A DNA stretch of 20,794 nucleotides, taken from the NCBI GenBank assembly GCA_025359005.1, contig JANYHP010000106.1, positions 1 through 20,794 of the forward strand, written 5' to 3'. This document shows, one piece after another, positions 1 to 6,702 of the stretch. This DNA is from Hyphomicrobiaceae bacterium. Lineage in GTDB: Bacteria > Pseudomonadota > Alphaproteobacteria > Rhizobiales > Hyphomicrobiaceae. Position 1 is the stretch's first letter; every line of letters starts with the position of its first letter. A program made the translations under genes and the position numbers. Below the pieces are notes generated by a model. That model was not told where the DNA came from and made no database searches. It was given only the letters and a program-made list of their open reading frames with translations.

Positions 1-180
1 TTTGGCCATGCCGCGCGTGCTCCAGTGCGTGGCGTCAGCGGGTTTCGTCTCGAGCGTCTTGACCACGATAGCCTCGATGCGGTCATCGCCGATCTTGCGC
101 GGCGCGCCGCAACGCGGCTCGTCGTCGAGGCCATCCAGCCGATGCTCGGCGAAACGCTCGCGCCAGATGCGCACTGTCTG
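1..180 (-). mobile_element. IS630-family transposase, N-terminal fragment, cut by window edge
   Basis: The minus strand encodes a stretch that reads QTVRIWRERFAEHRLDGL, then a Pro/Arg-rich linker with GAPRKIGDDRIEAIV and KPADATHWSTRGMAK. This is the typical helix-turn-helix and linker region of IS630-family transposases, just before the DDE catalytic domain. The catalytic domain would lie to the left, outside the window. The usual first 50 or so residues of the transposase are missing. Instead the open frame continues without a stop into the start of an unrelated secreted-protein gene at 345. I see no terminal inverted repeat at the boundary near position 180, so this looks like a deletion or recombination product and not a clean insertion. 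Confidence 0.8.
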
Positions 181-345
181 ACATGGCCGCGGACCGCCCG
201 TCCTGCCATCAAGGCGGAGGTTGCCAGGCTTGACGATCTGCGCACCGCCACCAACCTGCGCGACATACTCTTCCGGTGTGGGCCCCGCAAATGCGCGTTG
301 AGGAAAAGCAAGCAAGGCAAGCCTCGACGAGAAAAACCTCGACAT
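181..345 (-). pseudogene. 5' end of a secreted-protein gene, truncated and fused to the IS630 fragment
   Basis: An ATG at 345 opens a frame starting MSRFFSSRLALLAFPQRAFA, which looks like a signal peptide with cleavage after AFA. It continues with GPTPEEYVAQVGGGAQIVKP and an LRLDGRT segment. After about 50 residues it passes into IS630 transposase sequence at about position 180 with the reading frame kept. The N-terminal part resembles small secreted rhizobial proteins that I recall as having a GGAQ..PG..RLDGR segment before a metallopeptidase-like HExxH region. That likeness is from memory and only moderately sure. The rest of such a protein is absent here. No strong ribosome binding site is seen upstream, so expression of the chimera is doubtful. 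Confidence 0.5.
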
Positions 346-768
346 AGGTGGCTCGTTCGGGAGGATCACGAACGAATAAGGACAGACATGTTGGCGCGAT
401 GAGCAATCGCTTTCTATCGATACGGCTGAGTGTCGAGGTTTCGGTCAGCGTCTCGGGCGCCGCTTCGACCGGCACGTCATAAGCGACGACCGGTTTCTGC
501 TTGGCGATGGCCGCAAGGGCGGCCGGAAACGTGAAGTCACCGAGAAAATACTTGACTGGCAGCAGGTCGGCTGGGCGCTCAGCAGGCCATTCGCGAGCGC
601 CACCAGTAAGGGTCGTGGCCGACTGGAACGCGAAGCGTCCACCCCGCACAAGTCCAGGGGCAGCAAGAGGGATGCCCATCGAGCGTTCGATCCGGTTTCA
701 GGATTGCAACCGCGTCGAGGACAAAAGAAGTAGAAAGGTTCGGGCGCGGCGGCTTCACGCCAAAACTG
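346..768. other. Gene-poor stretch with possible coding remnant
   Basis: No gene can be defended in these 423 bases. The minus strand has an open frame from about 700 down to 209. Its first 85 residues look protein-like (for example LLPVKYFLGDFTFPAALAAI and VVAYDVPVEAAPETLTET), but the rest turns into Cys/Arg-rich sequence typical of a shadow frame and overlaps the secreted-protein start. Its ATG at 679 has no clear ribosome binding site and a stop lies seven codons upstream of it. It may be the 3' remnant of a gene of the sugar operon. A weak GC stem at 748-761 followed on the minus strand by pyrimidine-rich DNA could end the transcript of the ATPase gene at 769. Confidence 0.35.
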
Positions 769-1524
769 TCATTGCCCGCCGCTCATGATCAGACCGGCGA
801 GGCGCCCGGCCGACATGCCATCGATAGGGGTATCAAAGACCTTGCGCCCTGATTTCAGAATGGCAACGCGTGTTGCCACAGCGACAACGTCAGCCATGTT
901 GTGGCTGATCAGGACGACCGTGTGCCGCGTCTCGCGAAGGCGGCGGATCAAATCGAGCACCATGGCCGTCTCCCGAACACCCAAGGCGGCTGTCGGCTCA
1001 TCCATGATGATGACATTGGCGTTCCATCGCAGCGCCCGCGAGATCGCAACCGCCTGACGCTGCCCGCCGGACAACCGTTCGACGGGGGTCGACATGTCAT
1101 CGATGCTGACTGCGAGACGCTTCAGATACGCCTCTGCCTGCTTCGCCATGCGGGCCTTGTCGAGCACCCTCAGAAACCGGCCCAGCAGAGGCCGCGTTAG
1201 TTCGGCCCCCATGAAGATATTCGCCGTGATCGAGAGCCGTGGGGCCAGGGCGAGATCCTGGTAGATCGTTGCGACACCCTGCGCGAGCGCGTCTTGCGGA
1301 GAGCGAAAATGCATGCGGCGGCCAGCGAGCATGATCTCGCCGCCACTCGCGATCTCCGCTCCCGACAGGACCTTGATGAGTGTAGACTTGCCGGCGCCGT
1401 TATCGCCGCAGATGGCGATCACGTCGCCGGAATAGACGTCCAGGTCGACGCCGGTCAGGGCCTCGACCGCTCCGTAACGCTTGCTCACGTCGCGGAGCGA
1501 GAAGAGTGGCGAAACTTCAGTCAA
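769..1524 (-). CDS. Sugar ABC transporter ATP-binding protein (single-domain, FrcA type)
   Basis: This is the cytoplasmic ATPase that powers import by the adjacent Rbs-type permease and binding protein. From the chosen start (251 residues) it shows Walker A GDNGAGKST at 40-48, the Q-loop glutamine near 89, the signature LSGGQ at 151-155, Walker B IIMDEP with the catalytic Glu at 176, and the switch His near 208. It has one ABC domain, like FrcA, unlike the two-domain RbsA or XylG proteins of about 500 residues. I chose the TTG at 1524 because LTEVSPLFSLRDVSKRYG matches the family N-terminus and a GAGCGGG lies upstream. A GTG at 1578 in the same frame is the alternative and would add 18 residues of unlikely composition. 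It is the last gene of a four-gene operon, downstream of the binding protein by 26-80 bases depending on the start. Confidence 0.9.
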   Translation of the reverse strand: MTEVSPLFSLRDVSKRYGAVEALTGVDLDVYSGDVIAICGDNGAGKSTLIKVLSGAEIASGGEIMLAGRRMHFRSPQDALAQGVATIYQDLALAPRLSITANIFMGAELTRPLLGRFLRVLDKARMAKQAEAYLKRLAVSIDDMSTPVERLSGGQRQAVAISRALRWNANVIIMDEPTAALGVRETAMVLDLIRRLRETRHTVVLISHNMADVVAVATRVAILKSGRKVFDTPIDGMSAGRLAGLIMSGGQ

Positions 1525-1604
1525 CGGACACCCGCTCTTGCGTCGGCGATTGCAGGTCACAGTGACTAAAGGAGTCACCGCCAGTAGAACGAGCGATCAG
1601 ACGC

Positions 1605-2546
1605 CTATTTGAGGAACTGCTTCACATTCGACGCGTCGACAATGATGGCGTCAGTAAAAAGATAAGGCCCCGTCGCCACGGCCGATGCCGGTTGCTTCTT
1701 GACGGCGATGGTGTCGACGGCGTCGACAGCTTTCGCGGCCATGTCCTCGAACGGAATAGCGACGGTCGCGATGAGGAGGCTCTCGGGATCGGCAATGCGA
1801 CGGTAGGTCTCGGCCCCGCCATCGACGGAAACCAGCGGGATCTGGCCCTTCTTGACGCCCTGCGCCCTCAGCAGGTCATCGACGATGTAGGCCTGCCCAT
1901 CGAACGAGGCCCAGATGCCGCCGACCTTGCCCTGGTTCTGCAGCAACAGCGCCTGCACCCCGGCGCGAACGTCATCGCGCCAACTTTGTGTCCGCGCCAT
2001 CGCGTGCTTGGCGATTTCCTTGACGGCGGTGTTTTCGGAGAGCGTCGCGTCGAGCACCTTGCCGCGCACGCGGGTGGCAAGATTGCCTTCGAAGCGAACC
2101 GACAGCAGATTGCCCGTGTAGCCCATCTGACCGAGCAGATAGAGTGCCGCGTCAGCGCCAACCTTGTATTCATTCGACTGAATATCGAAGAGCGTATGCG
2201 GGCCCGCACCCGACATAACCGTGATCACTGGGATACCCTTCTCCTTGGCGGCCTTGAACTGCGCGTCCGCCTCGACGGGCTTGCCCATGCAGATGACGAT
2301 CGCATCGACCTTCTTCGAGATCAGCGTCTCGAACTGTTCGACGTGCTTTGGCAGCGCGCCTTCCGAATTGAGCAGCGTCGCAGTCCAGCCTTTGGCCTTG
2401 GCCCCGGCCGCCACCGCATTGGCGCAGCGCGCATGCGTTTCCGACGAGAACTGAAAGCCGATCACGCCAAGCTCGAGGGCTGCTGCGCTGAGCGACGACA
2501 GTGCGAGTGTCAACGATACCGACACCAACAATTTTCTGAGTTGCAT
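1605..2546 (-). CDS. Periplasmic sugar-binding protein of ABC importer (RbsB family)
   Basis: This 313-residue protein is the likely periplasmic receptor of the importer. It starts with a Sec signal peptide (MQLRKLLVSVSLTLAL, then SSLSAAA) followed by LELGVIGFQ, the first strand of a type-1 periplasmic-binding fold (Peripla_BP_4). Later segments fit the fold: KKVDAIVICMGKPVEA, GIPVITVMSGAG, and VGGIWASFDGQAYIVDDLL with PLVSVDGGAE at the hinge. Length is normal for the family. The start at 2546 has GGAG seven bases upstream. It lies 32 bases after the permease stop and is followed by the ATPase. The sugar cannot be read from the sequence; the neighbouring FGGY kinase points to a pentose, tetritol or other polyol. 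Confidence 0.9.
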   Translation of the reverse strand: MQLRKLLVSVSLTLALSSLSAAALELGVIGFQFSSETHARCANAVAAGAKAKGWTATLLNSEGALPKHVEQFETLISKKVDAIVICMGKPVEADAQFKAAKEKGIPVITVMSGAGPHTLFDIQSNEYKVGADAALYLLGQMGYTGNLLSVRFEGNLATRVRGKVLDATLSENTAVKEIAKHAMARTQSWRDDVRAGVQALLLQNQGKVGGIWASFDGQAYIVDDLLRAQGVKKGQIPLVSVDGGAETYRRIADPESLLIATVAIPFEDMAAKAVDAVDTIAVKKQPASAVATGPYLFTDAIIVDASNVKQFLK

Positions 2547-2578
2547 TGCATATCTCCACGGGTTCGCTTGGGCGTAGA

Positions 2579-3556
2579 TCAGACCTTGAATGCTGCATTC
2601 TGCATGAAGCCAGCCGACAGTGCGACCGAACCGATAATCACCGCGCCGAGGACGATGTCCTGGGCGTAGTAAGGCGCGCCAAGCAACACAAGTCCATTGC
2701 CAAGCGACTTCAGCACAAGGGCAGAGAGGACAGTGCCTGGCACATTCGGATGGCCCGGTTCGAACATGGTCATGCCCAGCAAGACGGCGGCGATGGCATA
2801 GAGAAAGAAATCTCCAGCCATGTTGGGGGCAGCCGATGACAAGTTTGCCGCCAGCAGGATGGCGGTTATGCCGGCCAGCACGCCCGCCAGGATCATTCCC
2901 AACCGTTTCATGGACTTGGTCGCGATGCCCGCGAGGCGCGCCGCCTCCTCGGCCTCTCCAGTCGCTGTCATGTGCGCGCCGGTCTGTGTCGATTTCATCA
3001 GAAACAGGCAGAAAATGCCGACGAGGACGAGACTCCAGATCAGATTGGACACGCCGAATGTGGCGCCGCGCGCAATGCCGGTGAAGCCTTCGGGCCAGCG
3101 GCCGACGAAGGCGACCCCCTGCGTGATGTAGAAAGAGATGCCCTTTGCAATGGCCGCCGTGCCGAGCGTCATGATGAGCGAGGGAACCTTGAGCACTGTA
3201 ACGCCGAAGCCGTTCGCCGCGCCGAGTGCAGTGCCAATGGCAAGAGCCGCGGCAACGGCGATACCTGGCGATTGCCCCGCCTGAATGCACCAACCGGCCG
3301 TCACCGCTGCCAGGCTTGCGATATCGGCGATCGACAGGTCGAGCTCGGAGACCGTGAGCGCCAGCGCAAAGCCAAGTGCGAGTATCGCGAGGAAGCTCGT
3401 TTCCTTGACGATGTTGAGGAGGTTGCCGGGGCTGGAAAAATTGGGCGCCATGACGAGAAAGAACGTAATGACCCCGGCCCCCGCCAAAGCCGTGCCGTAA
3501 CGTTGCAGGATGGCGGCGATACGTGGCGGCGACCCGGCCGCCGGCTGTCGTGACAT
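2579..3556 (-). CDS. Sugar ABC transporter permease (RbsC type, BPD_transp_2 family)
   Basis: This 325-residue inner-membrane protein forms the transport channel, probably as a homodimer. It has many hydrophobic segments, the first at about residues 22-38, and family segments SFLAILALGFALALTVSELDLS and VPSLIMTLGTAAIAKGISF, which match the RbsC 'GGIDLSVG' and 'PSFIVTLG' regions. A cytoplasmic loop with EAEEAARLAGIATKSMKR is the coupling segment that meets the ATPase. The start at 3556 has a GGGGGA nine bases upstream. It sits between the kinase (62 bases upstream) and the binding-protein gene (32 bases downstream). The expected Gly-rich GGIDLS appears here as VSELDLS, a common variant. Confidence 0.92.
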   Translation of the reverse strand: MSRQPAAGSPPRIAAILQRYGTALAGAGVITFFLVMAPNFSSPGNLLNIVKETSFLAILALGFALALTVSELDLSIADIASLAAVTAGWCIQAGQSPGIAVAAALAIGTALGAANGFGVTVLKVPSLIMTLGTAAIAKGISFYITQGVAFVGRWPEGFTGIARGATFGVSNLIWSLVLVGIFCLFLMKSTQTGAHMTATGEAEEAARLAGIATKSMKRLGMILAGVLAGITAILLAANLSSAAPNMAGDFFLYAIAAVLLGMTMFEPGHPNVPGTVLSALVLKSLGNGLVLLGAPYYAQDIVLGAVIIGSVALSAGFMQNAAFKV

Positions 3557-3618
3557 GTCTCTCAGTCCCCCACCGCTCTTCTACGACATCCCGGAACACC
3601 CGCGCAAATCGCGCACCC

Positions 3619-5172
3619 TCAAACCGCCGGGTGCTGCAGCGCTGACAGGTGATGGCTGATGGGAGCGACGGCCTGTTCTGCCGTTCGATACAGTTCAAAC
3701 AAGACAGTGTAGGCGGCATGTCGCCCCGGGTTCGGTTCAAATGTTCGGTCCACGCCGACCAAAGCCTCCTGCGCGATATCCAAGCTGGGTTGGACGCCAA
3801 GCGCCGTCCAGGCGATCAGTGCAGCACCGATCAAGCCGTGGTCGTCGCTGTCGGTCGTCACCACGCGACGCCCGATGACGTCGGCTTTAATCTGGCACCA
3901 ATGCGGACTGGCAGCGCCACCACCGCCAAAACGGATTTCCGCGATGCGCGCACCCATCGCTGCCTCTGCCCTTTCCAGAACGATACGGTTGAGAAAGGCC
4001 ACGCCCTCGAAAACGGAGCGCGCGAGATCAGCGGGGCCATGCTCGCGCGACAGCCCGATCCAGGCGCCGCGCAGAGAGGGGTCCCAATAGGGCACGCGCT
4101 CGCCACTCAGATAGGGAAGAAACAGCAGCGGCTGCGACGATTTGGGCATCGCCCAAAGGTCTTGCAGGGCAGTGTCGACCGCCAGCGCGCCATCGAAGCG
4201 CGCACCGACGACCTCAAGCAGCCAGCGCAGCGTATCCCCACCAGCGAGGCTCGGGCCGCCCAATTGCGTCATGCCCTCGGACCAATCGACGCTGAGCAGC
4301 CCCTCGGCGAGGCCACCTTGCGCACTGACAAGGCCGAGAACCTCCGTGGTGCCGGACAGATTGTACGCAAACCCAGGCCGTAAAGCGCCAAGCCCGGCAA
4401 CGCTTGCGAACGTATCGTGCGCCATCGTCACGACCGGCACATTGGCAAGCCTGGCAAGGGCACCCGGCAGGTCGGCGCGAACGCGGCCCATGATCGAAAT
4501 AGGCTTGCCAAGGCACGGGATAATTTTCGGATCGATACCTGCTGCATCGAGCAGTGAGCTGCCATTGCAAGGCTCTGCGGCGGCGGCAAGCCGGGCCATC
4601 GAAACCGCGTCACTGGCACAAATCCCGGTCAGCATCGCATTGAGATAGTCTTTCGGCTCCAACACCCACGCCGACCGCTCGTAAGTCTCAGGATGCGTGA
4701 TCCGCAGCCACCAAAGCCGCGCGAGTGCATGAAAGGCGTTGACCTGCGGTGTCTCCGGGTGCGTTGGCGGCAGGCGATGCTGCAGGTCCGCGAGCGTTGC
4801 CTGCGACCGAGTGTCTGACCAGAGATGAGCCCGGCAGATCGGCTTGATCGCGCTGTCGACGAACACCTGCGTGCGTGTCATCCCTGAAATGGCAATCGCC
4901 GCGACCATCTCGAACGCGGCCGGCGCATCCCGGCCAAGTATCGTCGCCCCGTTGATCAGGGCAGCCCACCACTCGGCCGGATCAACGTCGTGGCTGCCGT
5001 GCCCGGACCGGACCAGGTGTGTGCCCGAACTCCGGTGCAGCGCCCGCACCACGCCGCGTGCATCGACGAGCGCCATGCGCAGGCCCGAACTTCCAAGGTC
5101 ACACGCCAGCACAGTGCCCGGGTGTCCAGCAAGTGATCCGGTAGGCGGCGCGGGGCGGGCCAGCGTGATCAT
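3619..5172 (-). CDS. FGGY-family carbohydrate kinase (xylulokinase-like)
   Basis: This 517-residue cytoplasmic enzyme should phosphorylate the imported sugar or polyol with ATP. The N-terminal FGGY domain has the phosphate loop VLACDLGSSGLRMALVD near residues 21-37 and an AHDTFASVAG segment near 251-260, with Asp253 the likely catalytic base. The C-terminal FGGY domain has SGERVPYWDPSLRGAWIGLS near 356-375 and FGGGGAASPHWCQIKADVIG near 415-434, both very close to xylulokinase. The xylulokinase substrate motif SGQMHG is replaced by SGMTRT near residues 96-101, so D-xylulose may not be the substrate. I chose the ATG at 5172 (AGGAGG ten bases upstream); the open frame extends back to 5445, but that extension is Arg/Pro/Cys-rich and not family-like. 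First gene of the sugar operon. Confidence 0.88.
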   Translation of the reverse strand: MITLARPAPPTGSLAGHPGTVLACDLGSSGLRMALVDARGVVRALHRSSGTHLVRSGHGSHDVDPAEWWAALINGATILGRDAPAAFEMVAAIAISGMTRTQVFVDSAIKPICRAHLWSDTRSQATLADLQHRLPPTHPETPQVNAFHALARLWWLRITHPETYERSAWVLEPKDYLNAMLTGICASDAVSMARLAAAAEPCNGSSLLDAAGIDPKIIPCLGKPISIMGRVRADLPGALARLANVPVVTMAHDTFASVAGLGALRPGFAYNLSGTTEVLGLVSAQGGLAEGLLSVDWSEGMTQLGGPSLAGGDTLRWLLEVVGARFDGALAVDTALQDLWAMPKSSQPLLFLPYLSGERVPYWDPSLRGAWIGLSREHGPADLARSVFEGVAFLNRIVLERAEAAMGARIAEIRFGGGGAASPHWCQIKADVIGRRVVTTDSDDHGLIGAALIAWTALGVQPSLDIAQEALVGVDRTFEPNPGRHAAYTVLFELYRTAEQAVAPISHHLSALQHPAV

Positions 5173-5587
5173 GCGGTGGAAGCCTCCTGTTTGATGTCGC
5201 GGCAACGATACCTGAAAGTCAGCGCCTGCAGTATCCGATTGGATCGTTGCCCTCGGTGAGCCAAACGACCGAGACGGCGGCCCCCGATCGCCGGCAGCGC
5301 GCGCCGGACGCACGGGGCACCCCGCCGCACACGCCGGCCAGCACAAAGCCACGGGACGGCGCAACGGCGGCCAGCCCCTCGCGTGAGAATTTAACGATGT
5401 CAAAGAGCGCCGGTTGATCCGGAGTGTTTTCTTGCAGTTTAACACGCTCTGGATGCAGGGGGATAAGATTGCATTTGTTCTATGTATGTTCTGAAAACAC
5501 CGGCAATATGGGCCTTTCGAGCACCTGTTTTGCGCGCGCTGGAGGCTCGGGTGGGCATCTATCCCCGCTAAGCGCCAATTCGACCGA
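5173..5587. promoter_or_regulatory. Divergent intergenic region upstream of the sugar operon
   Basis: No gene is seen here. The part at about 5395-5520 is richer in A and T than its surroundings and carries candidate control sites. On the minus strand a TTGCCG-N17-ATAGAA pair could serve as a promoter for the kinase operon. An exact inverted repeat GTGTT-N12-AACAC lies at 5424-5445, and GTTC-N7-GTTC spaced repeats lie near 5480. A CCGG-N5-CCGG repeat is at about 5411-5423. The rest, 5173-5395, is GC-rich leader for the kinase without a clear signal. All site calls are from sequence pattern only. Confidence 0.35.
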
Positions 5588-5609
5588 GCGGCACCTGCGC
5601 GGCACCTGC
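5588..5609 (+). repeat. Perfect tandem repeat, 2 x 11 bp, abutting the rplY -35 box
   Basis: GCGGCACCTGC occurs twice with no gap (5588-5598 and 5599-5609). The second copy ends one base before the TTGCAC of the predicted rplY promoter. Eleven bases is one helical turn, so a protein bound to both copies would sit on one DNA face, next to RNA polymerase. It could be an activator site, but chance duplication is not excluded. Confidence 0.6.
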
Positions 5610-5638
5610 TTGCACCATGCGATGGCCGCCGCTATAAA
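5610..5638 (+). promoter_or_regulatory. Predicted housekeeping promoter of rplY
   Basis: TTGCAC at 5610-5615 and TATAAA at 5633-5638 are separated by exactly 17 bases, a near-consensus pair for the primary sigma factor. The predicted transcription start is near 5645, giving a leader of about 130 bases before the rplY start codon at 5776. A strong constitutive promoter fits a ribosomal protein gene. Confidence 0.7.
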
Positions 5639-5708
5639 CCCCGTATCTCAGACATGAGAACCCTCGCGTAGTGCGCACCCTTGGAGGCCGCGCGGGGGAA
5701 CGATGCTT

Positions 5709-5760
5709 GGCCGATCGGCTGTGGGGCAACCCATATCCGGGCAGCCGAGCCTATTATTTT
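5709..5760 (+). promoter_or_regulatory. Structured, terminator-like leader before rplY
   Basis: TCGGCTG (5715-5721) pairs exactly with CAGCCGA (5742-5748). Inside it a TGGG-GCAA-CCCA hairpin (5722-5733) has a GNRA loop. The stem is followed by GCCTATTATTTT, a U-rich tract as in intrinsic terminators, and then the GGAG ribosome binding site at 5762. The left arm also belongs to a palindrome GCCGATCGGC at 5710-5719, which could form instead. The arrangement allows attenuation or translational feedback. No known riboswitch class is recognised. Confidence 0.45.
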
Positions 5761-5775
5761 CGGAGAAACAAAGCC

Positions 5776-6510
5776 ATGGCACTTACAGAATTGAAAGCCA
5801 CGGCGCGTCCGCGGGCCGGCAAGGGGGCCGCTCGCCAGGTGCGTCGTGAAGGTAAAGTCCCGGGCGTGATTTACGGCGACAAGCAAGACGCCGTGATCGT
5901 CGCGCTCGATAGCAGGGAACTCGCCAAGACCATCGGCCGGGGCAAGTTCCTTTCGACGCTCATTACGCTTGATGTCGACGGCGCCAAGCAACGCGTCATC
6001 CCGCGCGATGTGCAGCTCGATCCGGTCAAGGATCATGCGCTCCACATCGACTTCCAGCGCGTGGGACCCGGCGGCAAGATCCGCGTCGACGTTCCGTGCC
6101 GCTTCATCAACGAAGCTGCTTCCCCCGGCCTGAAGCGCGGCGGCGTGCTCAACGTCGTGCGCCACGAGGTGGCTGTGATCTGCTCGGCGGATGCCATTCC
6201 GGCATTCTTCGAATTCGATTTGACCGGCATTGAAATCGGCCGCTCGATCCACATCTCGGCAACCACGCTGCCAGACGGCGTGCGCACGATCATTCGTGAT
6301 CGCGACTTCACCGTGGCGACGGTCGCCGGCGCCAAGGCACCGGAAGAAGAAGCCAAGACGACGACGGCGGATGCTGCAGCACCGGCCGCCGGCGACGCCA
6401 AGGCGGCAGCACCTGCGGCCGCAGGTGCCAAAGCCGCAGCCCCCGCCGCTGGCGGCAAGGCCGCGGCCCCAGCCGCCAAAGCTGCCGCCAAGCCGGCCGC
6501 GAAGAAGTAA
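5776..6510 (+). CDS. rplY: 50S ribosomal protein L25 (long TL5/CTC form)
   Basis: L25 binds 5S rRNA in the large ribosomal subunit. The 244-residue protein has the N-terminal 5S-binding domain (MALTELKATARPRAGKGAAR, then the conserved REGKVPGVIYG near residues 24-34), the DVQLDPVKDHALHIDF linker near 78-93, and the C-terminal TL5-type beta domain to about residue 185. The last 58 residues are a low-complexity Ala/Pro/Lys tail, histone-H1-like, common in Hyphomicrobiales members. The ATG at 5776 has GGAG ten bases upstream. An in-frame GTG at 5671 would add 35 residues that are not part of the family. It has its own promoter at 5610 and is followed by pth, a common alphaproteobacterial pair. 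Confidence 0.96.
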   Translation: MALTELKATARPRAGKGAARQVRREGKVPGVIYGDKQDAVIVALDSRELAKTIGRGKFLSTLITLDVDGAKQRVIPRDVQLDPVKDHALHIDFQRVGPGGKIRVDVPCRFINEAASPGLKRGGVLNVVRHEVAVICSADAIPAFFEFDLTGIEIGRSIHISATTLPDGVRTIIRDRDFTVATVAGAKAPEEEAKTTTADAAAPAAGDAKAAAPAAAGAKAAAPAAGGKAAAPAAKAAAKPAAKK

Positions 6511-6520
6511 GCAGCGACAT

Positions 6521-6560
6521 CGTACGGCACGAGCGCAGAGCCTGCGTCGCGTGCCGTACG
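6521..6560 (+). terminator. Long hairpin just after rplY
   Basis: CGTACGGCACG at 6521-6531 pairs exactly with CGTGCCGTACG at 6550-6560. After a small internal loop, CGCAG pairs with CTGCG around a three-base loop. The stem starts ten bases after the rplY stop codon. No U run follows (AATTCCGC), so it is more likely an mRNA-stabilising or partial-termination element than a classical terminator. Confidence 0.55.
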
Positions 6561-6614
6561 AATTCCGCTCCCCTCCGGGTTGGCAACTCTTAGACCATCA
6601 AAAAACTGAGGGGT

Positions 6615-6674
6615 TCGGGGAGCTGCGCTCCCCGAGCGGGCTTGGGCGGCAGCCCTGTTTGCGCGCAGCGCAAA
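6615..6674 (+). repeat. Block of three consecutive hairpins between rplY and pth
   Basis: Three stems follow one another. TCGGGGAGC-TGC-GCTCCCCGA lies at 6615-6635 (nine pairs). GGGCT-N8-AGCCC lies at 6638-6655. TTTGCGC-GCA-GCGCAAA lies at 6658-6674 (seven pairs). Two of the three have a three-base loop of similar composition. The block resembles a REP-like intergenic element and ends 28 bases before the pth start codon. Other copies cannot be looked for in this window; I saw none. Confidence 0.5.
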
Positions 6675-6702
6675 ACGCCGCCACCACTCACGGTGGAAAC
6701 CC

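Noticed and set aside
25..402. A 125-codon plus-strand frame at the left edge
   Set aside because: It is the shadow of the IS630 fragment and secreted-protein start on the other strand.
2547..3800. The frame of the sugar-binding protein stays open upstream for about 420 codons across the permease gene
   Set aside because: The upstream part is Arg/His-rich and overlaps the permease, while a signal peptide and ribosome binding site mark the real start at 2546.
5654..5671. Mini open frame of five codons (MRTLA, stop) near the predicted rplY transcript start
   Set aside because: It has no ribosome binding site and no amino-acid bias that would suggest a leader peptide; probably chance.
5671..5775. 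N-terminal extension of L25 from a GTG
   Set aside because: The family starts at MALTELKATA, and the extension covers the structured leader and the ribosome binding site.
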